Assembly: GCA_963809175.1 (NCBI GenBank)
Contig: CAWEIK010000002.1
Coordinates: forward strand, 107,924-171,923
DNA length: 64,000 nt
Source of the DNA: JACCTU01 sp963809175
Lineage (GTDB): Bacteria > Actinomycetota > Thermoleophilia > Gaiellales > Gaiellaceae
Reading direction: 5' to 3'
The notes under the pieces were generated by a model. That model saw only the letters and a list, made by a program, of their open reading frames with translations, had not been told where the DNA came from and did not search any database. Below are positions 36,262-46,136 of the stretch, piece by piece. A program made the position numbers and the translations under genes. Each line of letters starts with the position of its first letter. The stretch's first letter is position 1.

Positions 36262-39200
36262 ACGTCGGCAGCGGCTGGCCGAGCGCGTCGAGTGCGGCGC
36301 GCGCGGCCGCCGCCGCCACCACGTTTCCCTTCAGGTCGTAGAGCGCGATCGCCTCCTCGAGCGACCGTTCGGCGGCGTCCCTGCGACCCGCTCGGCCGAG
36401 TACCTCGCTCAGGACCAGGAGCGCGTCGGCCTGCTGGCCGATCCCGTCGCTCCCCGCGAGCAACTCGACGGCGCCGTCAGCCAGCTCGACAGCCTCGTCG
36501 AGCTTCCCCTCTCGCACGAGCACGCGCGCGCGGACCGACCGCCACATCGCCTGCGAGGTGACGTCGTCCTCGCTCGCGAGCTCCGCGGCTAGCGCAGCGA
36601 ACCGGTCGGCCTCCTCGTAGCGGCCCTGGTTGGCCACCGCAGCGGCGAGGTAGGCCGCGACCGTCGGTCGCAGGTAGGTCTCGCCCATCGCCTCGAGCAG
36701 GTCGAGCTCCCGACGCAGCCGCGCTTCGGCAGCGGGCGCGTCGCCGGCGAGCATGTCGACCGTCGACGCGTTGAACGTCGTGGACGCAGCGATCAGCTTG
36801 CCCCCGATGTCCTCGAGCAGGGCTCGCCCGCGCGCGTAATGCTCACGCGCGACCCTCGAAGTCGCCCTGCATGGCCCGCAGCGGAGCGAGCAGGCAGAGC
36901 ACCAGCCCTTCGAGCCGCTTGTCACCTCGCGACTCGACGAGCGCCTGTTCGCACCGCGCGATCGCCTCCGCGACCGGCGTCGGGCCGTAGAGCGCAGCCA
37001 TCGCGTACCCCGACGCCGCGCGAGCCTCCTGGCGAACGTCGCCCGAGAGCCTGGCGTGCTCTCCGGCGCGCTCCGCGGCCGCCGCGGCTTCGCCGAAGCG
37101 GCGGGCCACGCCGTGCGCGTTCATCACCAGCCGCCAGGCACGCGCCAGCGCGGCGTGGTCACCCGCCGCCTCGAAGATCACGACGGCGGCCTCCGCTTCT
37201 TCGAGCAGCGTCGCCGTCCAGCGATCGAGTCGCTCGGCGTACCGGCGCTGAAGCAGCAGGACGAGCCTCACCTCCGCCGCAAGCCGCTCGTCGCCCAGCT
37301 CGGCCGCCGCGTCGGCAGCCTCCGTCAGGAAGAGCTCCGCCCACGCGAGCTCGCCGATCTCGGTCAGCGCCTCACCGAGGTCGGGCAGCATCTGGAGTCG
37401 GCGAACGTCGCGCTCCGGCAGGAGCTCGGCCGCTCGCCGAAGCAGGTTCGCCGCTGCCGCCATGTCGTTGCGGGCAAAGGCACGACGCCCCGCCGAGCCG
37501 AGACTGACCGACGCGCGCTCGCCGAGCGCACGACCGTGTTCGTCGACCGGACCGAGCTCTGCCAGATAGCGGTACGCCTGCTCGAGGTGGTATCCGAAGA
37601 TCTCCTCGTACTCCATCGCGCGGTCGCGGTCGAGGTTCACGCGCTCCGCCCAGTCGGCGAACTGCTCGTGGAGCGCGGCCCGCGTCCGTTTGAGGAGTCC
37701 GTTGTACGCCTCTTCGCGGATCAGGGCGTGCTGGAACTCGTAGGTCTGGTCGTCTCGAGGTTGGAGGGCGATGAGGTGCTTCTTGACGAGCGCGCCAAGC
37801 AGGACGTCCGCGTCCGCCCGGAGCGCGTCGGGCGCCAGCTCGATGAGCGCATTCCGGGGGAACACGGCTCCGATCACGGAGGCGGGCTCGAGCAAGGCCC
37901 GCTCCTCCCGCGTCAGCAGATCGAGCCGCGCCGCCAGCAGCGCGTGAATCGTCGGCGGTAGCTCGAGCTCCGTCAGGTCGCCGACCGGGACCCAGCTCCC
38001 GTTGTCCCGGCGCACACGTCCCTGCTCGATGAGCATCGAGACGAGCTGTCGAACGAAGAGCGGGTTGCCGGCCGCCACCTCGGCGACGCGGTCCTGCACG
38101 CCGGCGTCGAGCGTCCCTCCGTCGAGCAGGTCGGCGACGAGGCTGCTGCTCGTCGTCGCGGGCAGCGGCTCGAGCTCGATTCGCGCGAGGTCGGCGCTCG
38201 CCCACTCCGGTCGCAGCTCGTCGAGGTCGTGCCGCGCGGCGCACACGACGAGAACTGCACGGTCCTGCACGGCGGAAACGAGATGGTCGACGAGGTCGAG
38301 AAATGTCGTCTCCGCCCAGTGCACGTCCTCGACGATCACCACCACGGGCTGCTCGGCGGCCAGATGCTCGATCAGCTTCCTCACGCCCCAGAACAGCTCG
38401 CCGAGTGAGAACGGCGCGCTCGAGAGGCCGACTGCCGCGGTCACCCGCGCTGCGATCCCGTCGTCGCCGCCGACCAGCCCACGCAGGCGCTCGGCCGCGA
38501 GCTCCGGCGAGTCCTCCTCGAGGATCCCGGCGGCCTCCTTCACCATCTCCAAGACGGGCCAGAAGGTGATCCCTCGTCCGTAGGAGAGGCAGCGGCCACG
38601 GAGGACGCGCGCAGCCGGTGCGACGCGACGCTGAAGCTCCTCGAGCAGTCGCGTCTTCCCCACTCCCGCGTCGCCGAGCACGGTTGCGGCGCGGCAGGTC
38701 CTCGCGCGCGGCCACGGCGTCGAGTTCCGCGAGCAGCCGGCCGAGCTCCGCGTCGCGGCCGACGATCGGGACGCCGGACACGACACGTCCGACGCTCGGC
38801 TCCTTGACCCCGAGCAGCCGGTACGCCGCAACTCGCTCACTCTTCCCCTTCAACTCGAGTGGCTCGACCTCCTCGACGTCGACGAAGTCGCGGACGAGCT
38901 GGTAGGTCGGATCGCCGACCAGCACCTCCAGCGCGGGCGCGGCCTGCTCGAGCCGAGCCGCGACGTTGACGGCGTCCCCGGTGACGAGCCGTTGGCCCGC
39001 GACGGGGTCTCCCGCGACCACGATTCCCGTGTTGACGCCCGTCCGGTTCGTCAGCCGGACGCCCCAAACGCGCTCGAGTTCCTCGTTCAGCCGCTCGAGC
39101 GCGACCTGCATCCCGGCGGCCGCGCGCACGGCGCGCAGCGCATCGTCCTCGTGCAGTGTCGGCAACCCGAACACCGCCATCACCGCGTCGCCGATGTACT

Positions 39201-39450
39201 TCTCCACCGTCCCACCGTGCTCCTCGAGCACGGCGCGCATCTCCTCGAAGTACCGGGTCAGAACTTCTCGGAGGGATTCCGAGTCGAGCTTCTCCCCGAG
39301 GCTCGTCGAGCCCTTCAGGTCGGAGAAGACGATCGTGACCGTCTTCCGCACCTCCTGGACGGGAAGCGAGACGGCGAGCGGCGTGCCGCAGAACCCGCAC
39401 AGGCGGAAGCGCGACGGGTTTTCCTCTCCGCAATTGGTACAGACGACCAC
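36254..39450 (-). CDS. Class III adenylate/guanylate cyclase with AAA ATPase and TPR-like region (two apparent frameshifts)
   Basis: About 1,064 residues. A zinc ribbon (CTNCGEENPSRFRLCGFCG) is followed by a cyclase domain with both metal-binding Asp regions (VFSDLKGSTSLGEKLD, KYIGDAVMAVFG) and GDAVNVAARLE. Next comes an AAA/STAND-type ATPase: Walker A VLGDAGVGKTRLLEEL, Walker B VVVIVEDVHWAE. The C-terminal half is helical TPR-like repeats. Breaks near 38695 and 36846 are each one extra base; 3197 bases fit. The GTG at 39450 follows a TACACT hexamer by 7 bases. This layout is a familiar family of actinobacterial signalling ATPases; the ligand is unknown. Confidence 0.86.
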
Positions 39451-39457
39451 GTCAACG

Positions 39458-39463
39458 AGTGTA
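39458..39463 (-). promoter_or_regulatory. Probable -10 element of the cyclase gene
   Basis: TACACT on the minus strand, 7 bases before the GTG start; identical to the rpmB and fbpC hexamers. Confidence 0.45.
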
Positions 39464-39498
39464 GGACGCTCGCGAGTCGAGGTGGTAGCCGCAGATCG

Positions 39499-39504
39499 TA
39501 TGCT
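39499..39504 (+). promoter_or_regulatory. Probable -10 element of the DUF4234 gene
   Basis: TATGCT, 28 bases before the ATG at 39533, leaving a leader that contains AAGGAGG at 39522-39528. This is a conventional leadered promoter, in contrast to the divergent cyclase gene. Confidence 0.4.
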
Positions 39505-39532
39505 CGCGGGTCCCCTGAACGAAGGAGGCTCC

Positions 39533-39940
39533 ATGGCGCAGGAGGTCCAGATTCCAGGCGCGAACTCGACCGCGAGGATCCGCAACCCGATCGCCGTCGC
39601 GATCTTCTCGACGATCACGCTCGGGATCTACGTGCTCTATTGGTGGTACGCCGCCAATCGCGAGATGGTCGACTACGGCCGCGCCAAGGGCACCGACGAG
39701 CTCGGCGACAGCGCGCTGAAGTCGCTGCTCGCCGTCTTCCCGGGCGGTCTGATCATCGTCCCGGCGATCTGGACGACGTTCACGACCTTCCAGCGCGTGC
39801 AGAAGGCCCAGAAGCTCGCAGGCCAGACGCCGATCAACGGCTGGCTCGCGTTCGTGCTCTACATCGTGTTCTCGCCGGCGTTCGTCGCCTACATGCAGAG
39901 CGGGCTGAACAGCGTCTGGGAGTCCGAGGGCTCCGCGTAG
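39533..39940 (+). CDS. DUF4234 membrane protein
   Basis: A 135-residue protein with three hydrophobic segments (AIFSTITLGIYVLYWWYAAN, LLAVFPGGLIIVPAIWTTFT, WLAFVLYIVFSPAFVAYMQS). The TLGIYVLYWWY motif near the N-terminus is the hallmark of DUF4234. A canonical ribosome binding site precedes the ATG. The function is unknown. Confidence 0.82.
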   Translation: MAQEVQIPGANSTARIRNPIAVAIFSTITLGIYVLYWWYAANREMVDYGRAKGTDELGDSALKSLLAVFPGGLIIVPAIWTTFTTFQRVQKAQKLAGQTPINGWLAFVLYIVFSPAFVAYMQSGLNSVWESEGSA

Positions 39941-39941
39941 C

Positions 39942-40789
39942 TTAGCGCGACGACGAGCGGCGCGGCGTCCAGCCGAGCGAGGACCGGCGAAGCAGCAGAC
40001 CGCCGCCGATGAGGCCGACGCCGAAGAGCACGACGAGCCCGAGCGGCGCTCCGGTGAAGGGCAGCGTGGGACCGCCCGCGGCCGCGCCGAGGACCGCACT
40101 CTGCTGCTCCTCGTGTGAGGTCTCCGAGACGCCGCTGGTAGCCGCCTGGTCGGGATCAGCCGCGGCCGCGGCGGGCGCTGCGGGATCGGTGATCCTCCGT
40201 CCGGCCTCGGCGACGACCGCAAGGTGGTCCGGGCGAAGGACGCCGGGACCGGACGGAGTCTCGCTCTGGGGAGGGTTCCCCGAAGGCTGAGGGCACGCAG
40301 CACGACCCTTTGCGCCGGCCACTGCGTACGTGTCGCCGTGACCGTCGACGTGCGCCCGTGCAGCGTGGACGTCGACCGTGATCGCGTGCCCCTTGTGACA
40401 GATGGTGAGCTTGTGGCGGCCCGAGTTGCCCGGCGCTGAGACGCTCGCCTCGGGAGCAGCCTCGGCGGCCGCGGGAACGTTGTGCTTCGGCTTGCCGGCA
40501 GCGTTCTCGAAGCGGGGAGATTCGAGCGGGCTGCTGCGCCGTCCGGCTCAGCCGGCGGCGCGACGACCGCGGTGACGACGACGTCGGGCGCGACCACTTC
40601 GGGCTCGACGTGGCCAGGCGGAGTCTTCTGCTCCGACGCTCCGTCGTCCTTGTCCTTCTGGTGCCCCGGCGCATCGCCGCTCTTGCCCGGCGGCTCGCTC
40701 GGCGGTGCGGCGAACGCCGATCCGCACGGCAGCAGCAGCGCCAGTCCCAGCGCAGCGGTCGCAACAACGTTTCGCCTCGTCAAGTCCAT
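39942..40789 (-). CDS. Secreted surface protein with LPxTG-type sorting signal (apparent frameshift)
   Basis: An Arg-containing signal peptide (MDLTRRNVVATAALGLALLL) leads into a Pro/Glu/Lys-rich low-complexity stretch. After a frame change near 40520 a compact cysteine/histidine block follows, with LTICHKGHAITVDVHAARAH and HVDGHGDTYAVAGAKG, then more low complexity and a cell-wall sorting signal: LPFTG, a hydrophobic segment (APLGLVVLFGVGLIGGGLLL) and an Arg-rich tail. Such signals are processed by sortases; no sortase gene is in this window. The length suggests a net loss of one base or two insertions, unlike the other broken genes. The function of the ICHKG block is unknown. Confidence 0.75.
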
Positions 40790-40869
40790 CCCCCTCCCCT
40801 CTCGTCCCACTAAAGGGGCACGCCGAGATTCCGCCTCTGGCCGAGGGGCTAGGTCCGCTCGTCGAAGGT

Positions 40870-43800
40870 CTAGACGACCGCTGCGGGGCCGAGCAGCGCC
40901 TTGACCTCGGCGAAGAGGTCGGAGTCCGGCGTGACGCGGTAGTTCGGCCCGAGCTCGAGCGTCTGCGCGCCCGCGGACGTCGTCATCGCGACGAAGACCG
41001 ACGCGTCGCCGGGGTACGCGCGGAGCAGCTCCGCGAGCTCCTTGATGATCCCGGCCCGCGCCGTCCGCGCGTCCAGCTTCAGGTGGAGCACCTTGCGCTC
41101 GGGAACCGCCTCGAACGGCGAGAGCTCGAGCGCGATCAGCTTCGTCTCGCCTTCCTTGTGGTCGATCCGGCCCTTCACGACGAGCACCTTGTCGGTCATC
41201 AGGTGCTGGTGGCTCGCCGCGTACACCGAGTTGAAGACGACGACCTCGACCGAGCCGATCACGTCGTCCAACGTGAGGAAGACCATCGGCTCGCCGCGCT
41301 TCGTCGTCATCTGCTTGAGGTTCGCGACGATCCCGCCGACGGTGACGACGTCGCCGTCGCGGCGCGCGCCGAGCTCGGTCATCGGCGTGTCGATCTTCTT
41401 GCGCAGCTGGTCGCGGATCGCCGACAGCGGATGGTCGGAGACGTAGAGGCCGAGCACCTCTTTCTCGAGCTTGAGCAGCTCGTTCCCGTCGAACTCGCCC
41501 GGCGGAATCGTCGGGTGGTGCCGCGGCTTCTCCTCGGCCGGCGAGTCGTCGAGGTCGAAGATCGACGACTGCCCGGCCATCTTGTCGGCCTGCCGCATGC
41601 TCCCCCACTGCACCGCCTGGTCGAGCACCGCGAGCATCCCCATGCGCGTCGCACCGAGCCCGTCGAGCGCGCCGCACTTGACGAGCGACTCGAGCGAGCG
41701 CTTGTTCACGCACTGCGCGTCGACCCGCTCGACGAAGTCCCAGATCGACGCGAACTGCCCGCCGGACTCGCGCTCGGCGCAGATCGCGCGCGCCGCAGGC
41801 CCGCCGACGTTCTTGACCGCGTTCAGCCCGAAGCGGATCTGCCCCTCGACGACCGCGAAGTCGATCTGCGACGTGTTCACGTCGGGCGGCAGCACCTCGA
41901 TCCCGAGCTCGTGGCACGCGTTCACGTAGAACGGCACGCGGTCCTTCGTGTTCATCACCGAGGAGATGAGCGCCGCCATGTACTCGCGCGGGTGGTTCGC
42001 GCGCAGCCACGCGGTTCGATACGCGATGAGCGCGTAGCAGGCCGCGTGCGACTTGTTGAACGAGTAGTCCTGCGAGGCCTCCATGTCCTTCCAGAGCTGG
42101 TGCGCGACCTGCGTGCTCGTGCTCGTCTTCGCGCAGCCCTCCAGGAACTTCTCCTTCAGGGAGGCCATCAGCGAGTGGATCTTCTTGCCGATCGCCTTGC
42201 GCAGGTCGTCCGCCTCGGCGGGCGTGAAGCCGGCGATCCGCTTCGCGATCTCGAGGTACTGCTCCTGGTAGATGCAGATCCCGTACGTCTTGCCGGTGAT
42301 CTCCTTCAGCCGCGGGTCGATGTACGACACCTGCTCCTGGCCGTTCTTGCGCTTCGCGTAGCCGGGGATGTAGCCCATCGGCCCCGGCCGGTAGAGCGCG
42401 ACGAGCGCGATCAGGTCGTCGAACACCGTCGGCTTCACCTGGCGCAGCGCCTCGCGCATGCCCGACGACTCGAACTGGAAGACGCCGATCGCGTCGCCCT
42501 TGCGCAGCATCTCGTACGTCTTCGCGTCGTCGAGCGGGAGCTTGCCGATGTCGAGGTTGCCGATCAGCGCGCACGCCTTGTCGATCACGTCGAGGTTGCG
42601 CAGGCCGAGGAAGTCCATCTTCAGCAACCCGATCGCGTCGACGTCGTTCATCCCGTACTGCGTCACGACTTCCTGGCCCGGCCCCTTCTGCTGCAGCGGC
42701 ACGATCTCCATCAGCGGCTGCGCGCCGATCACGACACCGGCGGCGTGGATCGAGTCCTGCCGCGTCAGCCCTTCGAGCGGCCGCGCGAGGTCGACCACCT
42801 CGCGCGTGATCGGGTCGGCGTCGTACGACTCCTTGAGCGGCTGACCGTTCTTCAGCGACGCGTCGAGCGTCTGCCCCGGCCCTTCCGGGATCATTTTCGC
42901 GATCCGGTCGACGGTGCCGTAGGGGATCTCGAGCACGCGCCCTGCGTCCCGCACCGCCGCGCGCGCCGCCATCGTCCCGAAGGTGATGATCTGCGCGACG
43001 CGGTCGCGCCCGTACTTCTCCGCGACGTAGTTGATCACGCGGTCGCGTCCCTCGACGGCGAAGTCGATGTCCATGTCGGGCATCGTCTTGCGTCCCGGGT
43101 TGAGGAAGCGCTCGAAGAGCAGGTCGTAGCGGATCGGGTCGATGTCGGTGATCTCGAGGCAGTACGCCGCGAGCGAGCCGGCCGCGCTGCCGCGACCGGG
43201 GCCGACCGAGATCCCGTTCTGGTGCGCGAAGCGGATGAAGTCCCAGACGATCAGGAAGTAGTCCGAGAAGCCCATCTCCCTGATCGTTTTCAGCTCGAAC
43301 TTGAGCCGCTCGTTCAGCTCCGACGTGACCTTGTCGTAGCGCTTCTGTAGCCCCTTGTCGCAGAGCTCGACGAGGTACTCGAACGAGTCGCGTCCGTCGG
43401 GCGTCGGGAACTCGGGCAGCAGGATGTTCCCGAGCTCGATCGTGACGTTGCAGCGCTCGGCGATCTCGAGCGTGCGCGCCATCGCGTGGTCGTAGCCGGG
43501 AAAGTCGAGCGCCATCTCGGCGGCCGACTTGAAGAAGAACTGGTCGGTGTCGAACTTCCAGTGGCTCGGGTTCTTGAGCGAGTCGCCGGACTGGATGCAG
43601 AGCAGCGCCTCGTGCGCGCGCGCGTCCTCGTGGCGGAGGTAGTGGACGTCGCCGGTCGCGACGAGCGGCAAGCCCGCGGTCTCGGCGGCGCGCGCGAGCA
43701 CGGGGTTGATGCGCGCCTGCACGTCGAGCCCGGCGTTCTGCATCTCGACGTAGACGGAGTCCTTGCCGAAGATCTGCCCGAGCCGGTCGAGCTCTGCGGC

Positions 43801-44256
43801 CGCGTCGTTCTCGCGGTTCTCCTCGAGCGCCTTGCAGACCTTCCCGGAGAGACAGCCGGAGAGCGCGATCAGCCCGGTCGAGTGCTGCTGGAGCAGCTCC
43901 CAGTCGACGCGCGGCTTGTAGTAGTAGCCCTCGAGGTAGCCGAGCGACGAGAGCTTGATCAGGTTCGAGTAGCCCGCGTTGTCGGCCGCGAGCAGCGTCA
44001 GGTGCGCGTACCCCTTCGCCTGCGCCTTCCGGTCCTCTGCGACGTACACCTCGCAGCCGATGATCGGCTTGACGCCGACCTTCCCGGTCTCCTTGACGAG
44101 CTGCACCGCGCCCGCGAGCGACCCGTGATCGGTCAGCCCGACCGCGGGCATGTCGAACTCAGCCGCCCGAGCAGCAAGCTCGGGAATGCGGCACGCCCCG
44201 TCGAGAATCGAGTACTCGGAGTGGACGTGAAGGTGGACGAACGGGGCCTGACCCAT
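40870..44256 (-). CDS. dnaE: DNA polymerase III alpha subunit
   Basis: The complete 1,128-residue replicative polymerase. The N-terminal PHP domain keeps its metal site (HLHVHSEYS at residues 8-16, then GLTDHGSLAG). The palm Asp pair is in PDMDIDF near residue 395, and IALVALYRPGPMGYIP follows. The thumb/fingers, helix-hairpin-helix (FGLNAVKNVGGPAARAI) and an OB-fold (VTVGGIVANLKQMTTKRGEP) are all present. At 3.4 kb it is the longest unbroken frame here, in contrast to the many interrupted genes. The ATG at 44256 is preceded by TAGACT 11 bases upstream. Confidence 0.97.
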   Translation of the reverse strand: MGQAPFVHLHVHSEYSILDGACRIPELAARAAEFDMPAVGLTDHGSLAGAVQLVKETGKVGVKPIIGCEVYVAEDRKAQAKGYAHLTLLAADNAGYSNLIKLSSLGYLEGYYYKPRVDWELLQQHSTGLIALSGCLSGKVCKALEENRENDAAAELDRLGQIFGKDSVYVEMQNAGLDVQARINPVLARAAETAGLPLVATGDVHYLRHEDARAHEALLCIQSGDSLKNPSHWKFDTDQFFFKSAAEMALDFPGYDHAMARTLEIAERCNVTIELGNILLPEFPTPDGRDSFEYLVELCDKGLQKRYDKVTSELNERLKFELKTIREMGFSDYFLIVWDFIRFAHQNGISVGPGRGSAAGSLAAYCLEITDIDPIRYDLLFERFLNPGRKTMPDMDIDFAVEGRDRVINYVAEKYGRDRVAQIITFGTMAARAAVRDAGRVLEIPYGTVDRIAKMIPEGPGQTLDASLKNGQPLKESYDADPITREVVDLARPLEGLTRQDSIHAAGVVIGAQPLMEIVPLQQKGPGQEVVTQYGMNDVDAIGLLKMDFLGLRNLDVIDKACALIGNLDIGKLPLDDAKTYEMLRKGDAIGVFQFESSGMREALRQVKPTVFDDLIALVALYRPGPMGYIPGYAKRKNGQEQVSYIDPRLKEITGKTYGICIYQEQYLEIAKRIAGFTPAEADDLRKAIGKKIHSLMASLKEKFLEGCAKTSTSTQVAHQLWKDMEASQDYSFNKSHAACYALIAYRTAWLRANHPREYMAALISSVMNTKDRVPFYVNACHELGIEVLPPDVNTSQIDFAVVEGQIRFGLNAVKNVGGPAARAICAERESGGQFASIWDFVERVDAQCVNKRSLESLVKCGALDGLGATRMGMLAVLDQAVQWGSMRQADKMAGQSSIFDLDDSPAEEKPRHHPTIPPGEFDGNELLKLEKEVLGLYVSDHPLSAIRDQLRKKIDTPMTELGARRDGDVVTVGGIVANLKQMTTKRGEPMVFLTLDDVIGSVEVVVFNSVYAASHQHLMTDKVLVVKGRIDHKEGETKLIALELSPFEAVPERKVLHLKLDARTARAGIIKELAELLRAYPGDASVFVAMTTSAGAQTLELGPNYRVTPDSDLFAEVKALLGPAAVV

Positions 44257-44267
44257 GGCGCGGGGAC

Positions 44268-44273
44268 AGTCTA
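44268..44273 (-). promoter_or_regulatory. Possible -10 element of dnaE
   Basis: TAGACT on the minus strand, 11 bases before the dnaE ATG; the same hexamer stands before aroF. Confidence 0.35.
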
Positions 44274-44354
44274 CGAGGGCGGTCCGCTGGCACCCGATTC
44301 GCCCGAAATTGCATCTCTCGGGTCAGACGCCCGCTCGGCGGGTACCTACCTGGT

Positions 44355-44726
44355 ATGGAGACGGGTCGCCTTCGTGCGCTGGGCGTAGTGCTCCTGACTG
44401 CTCTCCTGGCGACCTCCGCGGCGACTGCAGCGCCCTTGGACGTCCGGATCGAAAACGTCGCCGGGTCTCCCGATCCCCCTCGTGCCGGCGCCCCGTTCGA
44501 GCTCGTCGGACGCGTCCTCTTCACGGGCGGCGGCCCGTCCCTCCATTGCCGCGTGTTCGTGGGTGCCAAGCGCTACCGAAACGTCCGCCTCGTCTGGGAC
44601 GGCGCAGCGGCCAGGTGCTCGTTCACCGTCCCTGCAGGGGCGCGCGGCAAGGGCCTCTCTGTGGCGCTTGTCGCCAGCCAGGGCGGCTCGCGGTCGCGGA
44701 CGACGCTCAGGTTCCGCGTCTCGTAG
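44355..44726 (+). CDS. Small secreted protein of unknown function
   Basis: A 123-residue protein with a signal peptide (LRALGVVLLTALLATSAATA) and a mature part of about 97 residues that looks like one beta-sandwich domain (RAGAPFELVGRVLFTGGGPS, LVWDGAAARCSFTVPAGARG). Two cysteines, near residues 84 and 107, may form a disulfide. I recognise no family. It is divergent from dnaE and convergent with the beta-glucosidase gene. Confidence 0.6.
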   Translation: METGRLRALGVVLLTALLATSAATAAPLDVRIENVAGSPDPPRAGAPFELVGRVLFTGGGPSLHCRVFVGAKRYRNVRLVWDGAAARCSFTVPAGARGKGLSVALVASQGGSRSRTTLRFRVS

Positions 44727-44765
44727 ACGTACTGCGAGAATGCATCGCCCGCGGGGCCGGCGACA

Positions 44766-46136
44766 TCAGCCCGACGCCTTCACCGCCCCGTTGCCGTTCC
44801 GGCTCGCCGCGATGAAGTCGCGATACCAGCGGTAGCTCGCCTTCGGCACGCGCTCGAGCGTCGGGTAGTCGACGTAGACGATCCCGAAGCGCTTCGAGTA
44901 CCCGTGCGCCCACTCGAAGTTGTCGAGCAGCGACCAGACGAAGTAGCCGGCCATCGGCACGCCCGCCTCGATCGCCCTGCCGATCGCGTCGAGGTGCGCC
45001 TCGATGTACGCCTTTCGCTCGGGATCGTTCACCTCCCCGTCGTGCGTCGTGTGGTCGCTGTACGCCGCGCCGTTCTCCGTGATGTAGATCGGCGGCGGGT
45101 CGTAGTCGTCCTTCACCCGCACGAGCAGGTCGAAGAGGCCGTCGGGGTAGATCTCCCAGTCCATCGCCGTGTACGACGAGTCGGGGTTGCGCACGACGGT
45201 CGGCCGGCCTCCGTTCGGGTTCGCGCGCAGCACCTGGCGCGAGTAGTAGTTGACGCCGAGGAAGTCGAGCGGCGCCGAGATCGCTTCGAGATCGCCGTCC
45301 TCGACCGGCGGGCCCGACGGGGACGACGGGGCGAAGTACTCGAGGATGTCCGCCGGATAGCTCCCGCGAAAGAGCGGATCGAGGAACCAGCGGTTGAAGA
45401 ACCCGTCGCCGTGCTGGGCGGCCAGGCGATCCGCGTCGCTGTCGCTTGCCGGGTACGCGGGGTTGAGGACGAGCGTGATGCCGACCTTCGAGCCGGGCGC
45501 GACTCGCCGAATCGCTTCTGCCGCCCAGCCGTGCGAGAGGAGCATGTGGTGCGCGGCCGCGAGCGCGTCGTCCGGGTTCGAGCGTCCCGGCGCGTGTTCG
45601 CCCGACCCGTACCCGAGCCACGCGGCGACCCACGGCTCGTTGTGCGTGATCCAGTGGGAGACTCGGTCGCCGAGCCGCCCCGCAACCGCTTCCGCATACT
45701 CGACGAACGCCTCCGCGGTCGAGCGCGACGCCCAGCCGCCCTCGTCCTCGAGCGTCTGCGGCAGATCCCAGTGGTACAGGGTCGGGAACGGCGTCACCCC
45801 CTGCTCGAGCAGCTCGTCGACGAGCCGGTCGTAGAAGTCGAGCCCCGCCTGGTTCACCTTGCCGCGCCCTTCCGGGAGGATGCGCGGCCAGGCGATCGAG
45901 AGGCGGAAGGCGTCGATCCCGAGCTCGCGCATCAGCCGGACGTCGTCGGGGAAGCGGTGGTAGAAGTCGCACGCGATCGCGCCGCTCTCGCCGTTGCGGA
46001 CCTTCCCGGGCGTCGCACAGAACCGATCCCAGATGCTCTCGCCGCGGCCGTCCTCGTGGACGGCGCCTTCGATCTGGTACGCCGCGGTCGCGGCGCCCCA
46101 GGCGAAATCGGCTGGAAACGCGGTCTTCTCGGTCAT
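44766..46136 (-). CDS. GH1 family beta-glucosidase
   Basis: A 456-residue intracellular retaining glycosidase without a signal peptide. The catalytic acid/base is in ITHNEPWVAA and the nucleophile in YITENGAAY; both are intact. The N-terminal FPADFAWGAATAAYQIEGA and the C-terminal WSLLDNFEWAHGYSKRFG are typical. The ATG at 46136 overlaps the stop of the upstream ATPase gene (ATGA), so it is the last gene of a peptide-type ABC operon. The context indicates hydrolysis of imported beta-linked oligosaccharides such as cellobiose; the substrate is inferred. Confidence 0.94.
   Translation of the reverse strand: MTEKTAFPADFAWGAATAAYQIEGAVHEDGRGESIWDRFCATPGKVRNGESGAIACDFYHRFPDDVRLMRELGIDAFRLSIAWPRILPEGRGKVNQAGLDFYDRLVDELLEQGVTPFPTLYHWDLPQTLEDEGGWASRSTAEAFVEYAEAVAGRLGDRVSHWITHNEPWVAAWLGYGSGEHAPGRSNPDDALAAAHHMLLSHGWAAEAIRRVAPGSKVGITLVLNPAYPASDSDADRLAAQHGDGFFNRWFLDPLFRGSYPADILEYFAPSSPSGPPVEDGDLEAISAPLDFLGVNYYSRQVLRANPNGGRPTVVRNPDSSYTAMDWEIYPDGLFDLLVRVKDDYDPPPIYITENGAAYSDHTTHDGEVNDPERKAYIEAHLDAIGRAIEAGVPMAGYFVWSLLDNFEWAHGYSKRFGIVYVDYPTLERVPKASYRWYRDFIAASRNGNGAVKASG

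Noticed and set aside
39452..42574. A 1,040-codon minus-strand reading frame
   Set aside because: It holds only the N-terminal half of the LPFTG protein (from 40789); the remainder is an out-of-frame shadow of dnaE and of the opposite-strand DUF4234 gene.
40705..43350. An 881-codon plus-strand reading frame
   Set aside because: Complementary shadow of dnaE, which is fully supported on the minus strand by PHP, palm and OB-fold motifs.
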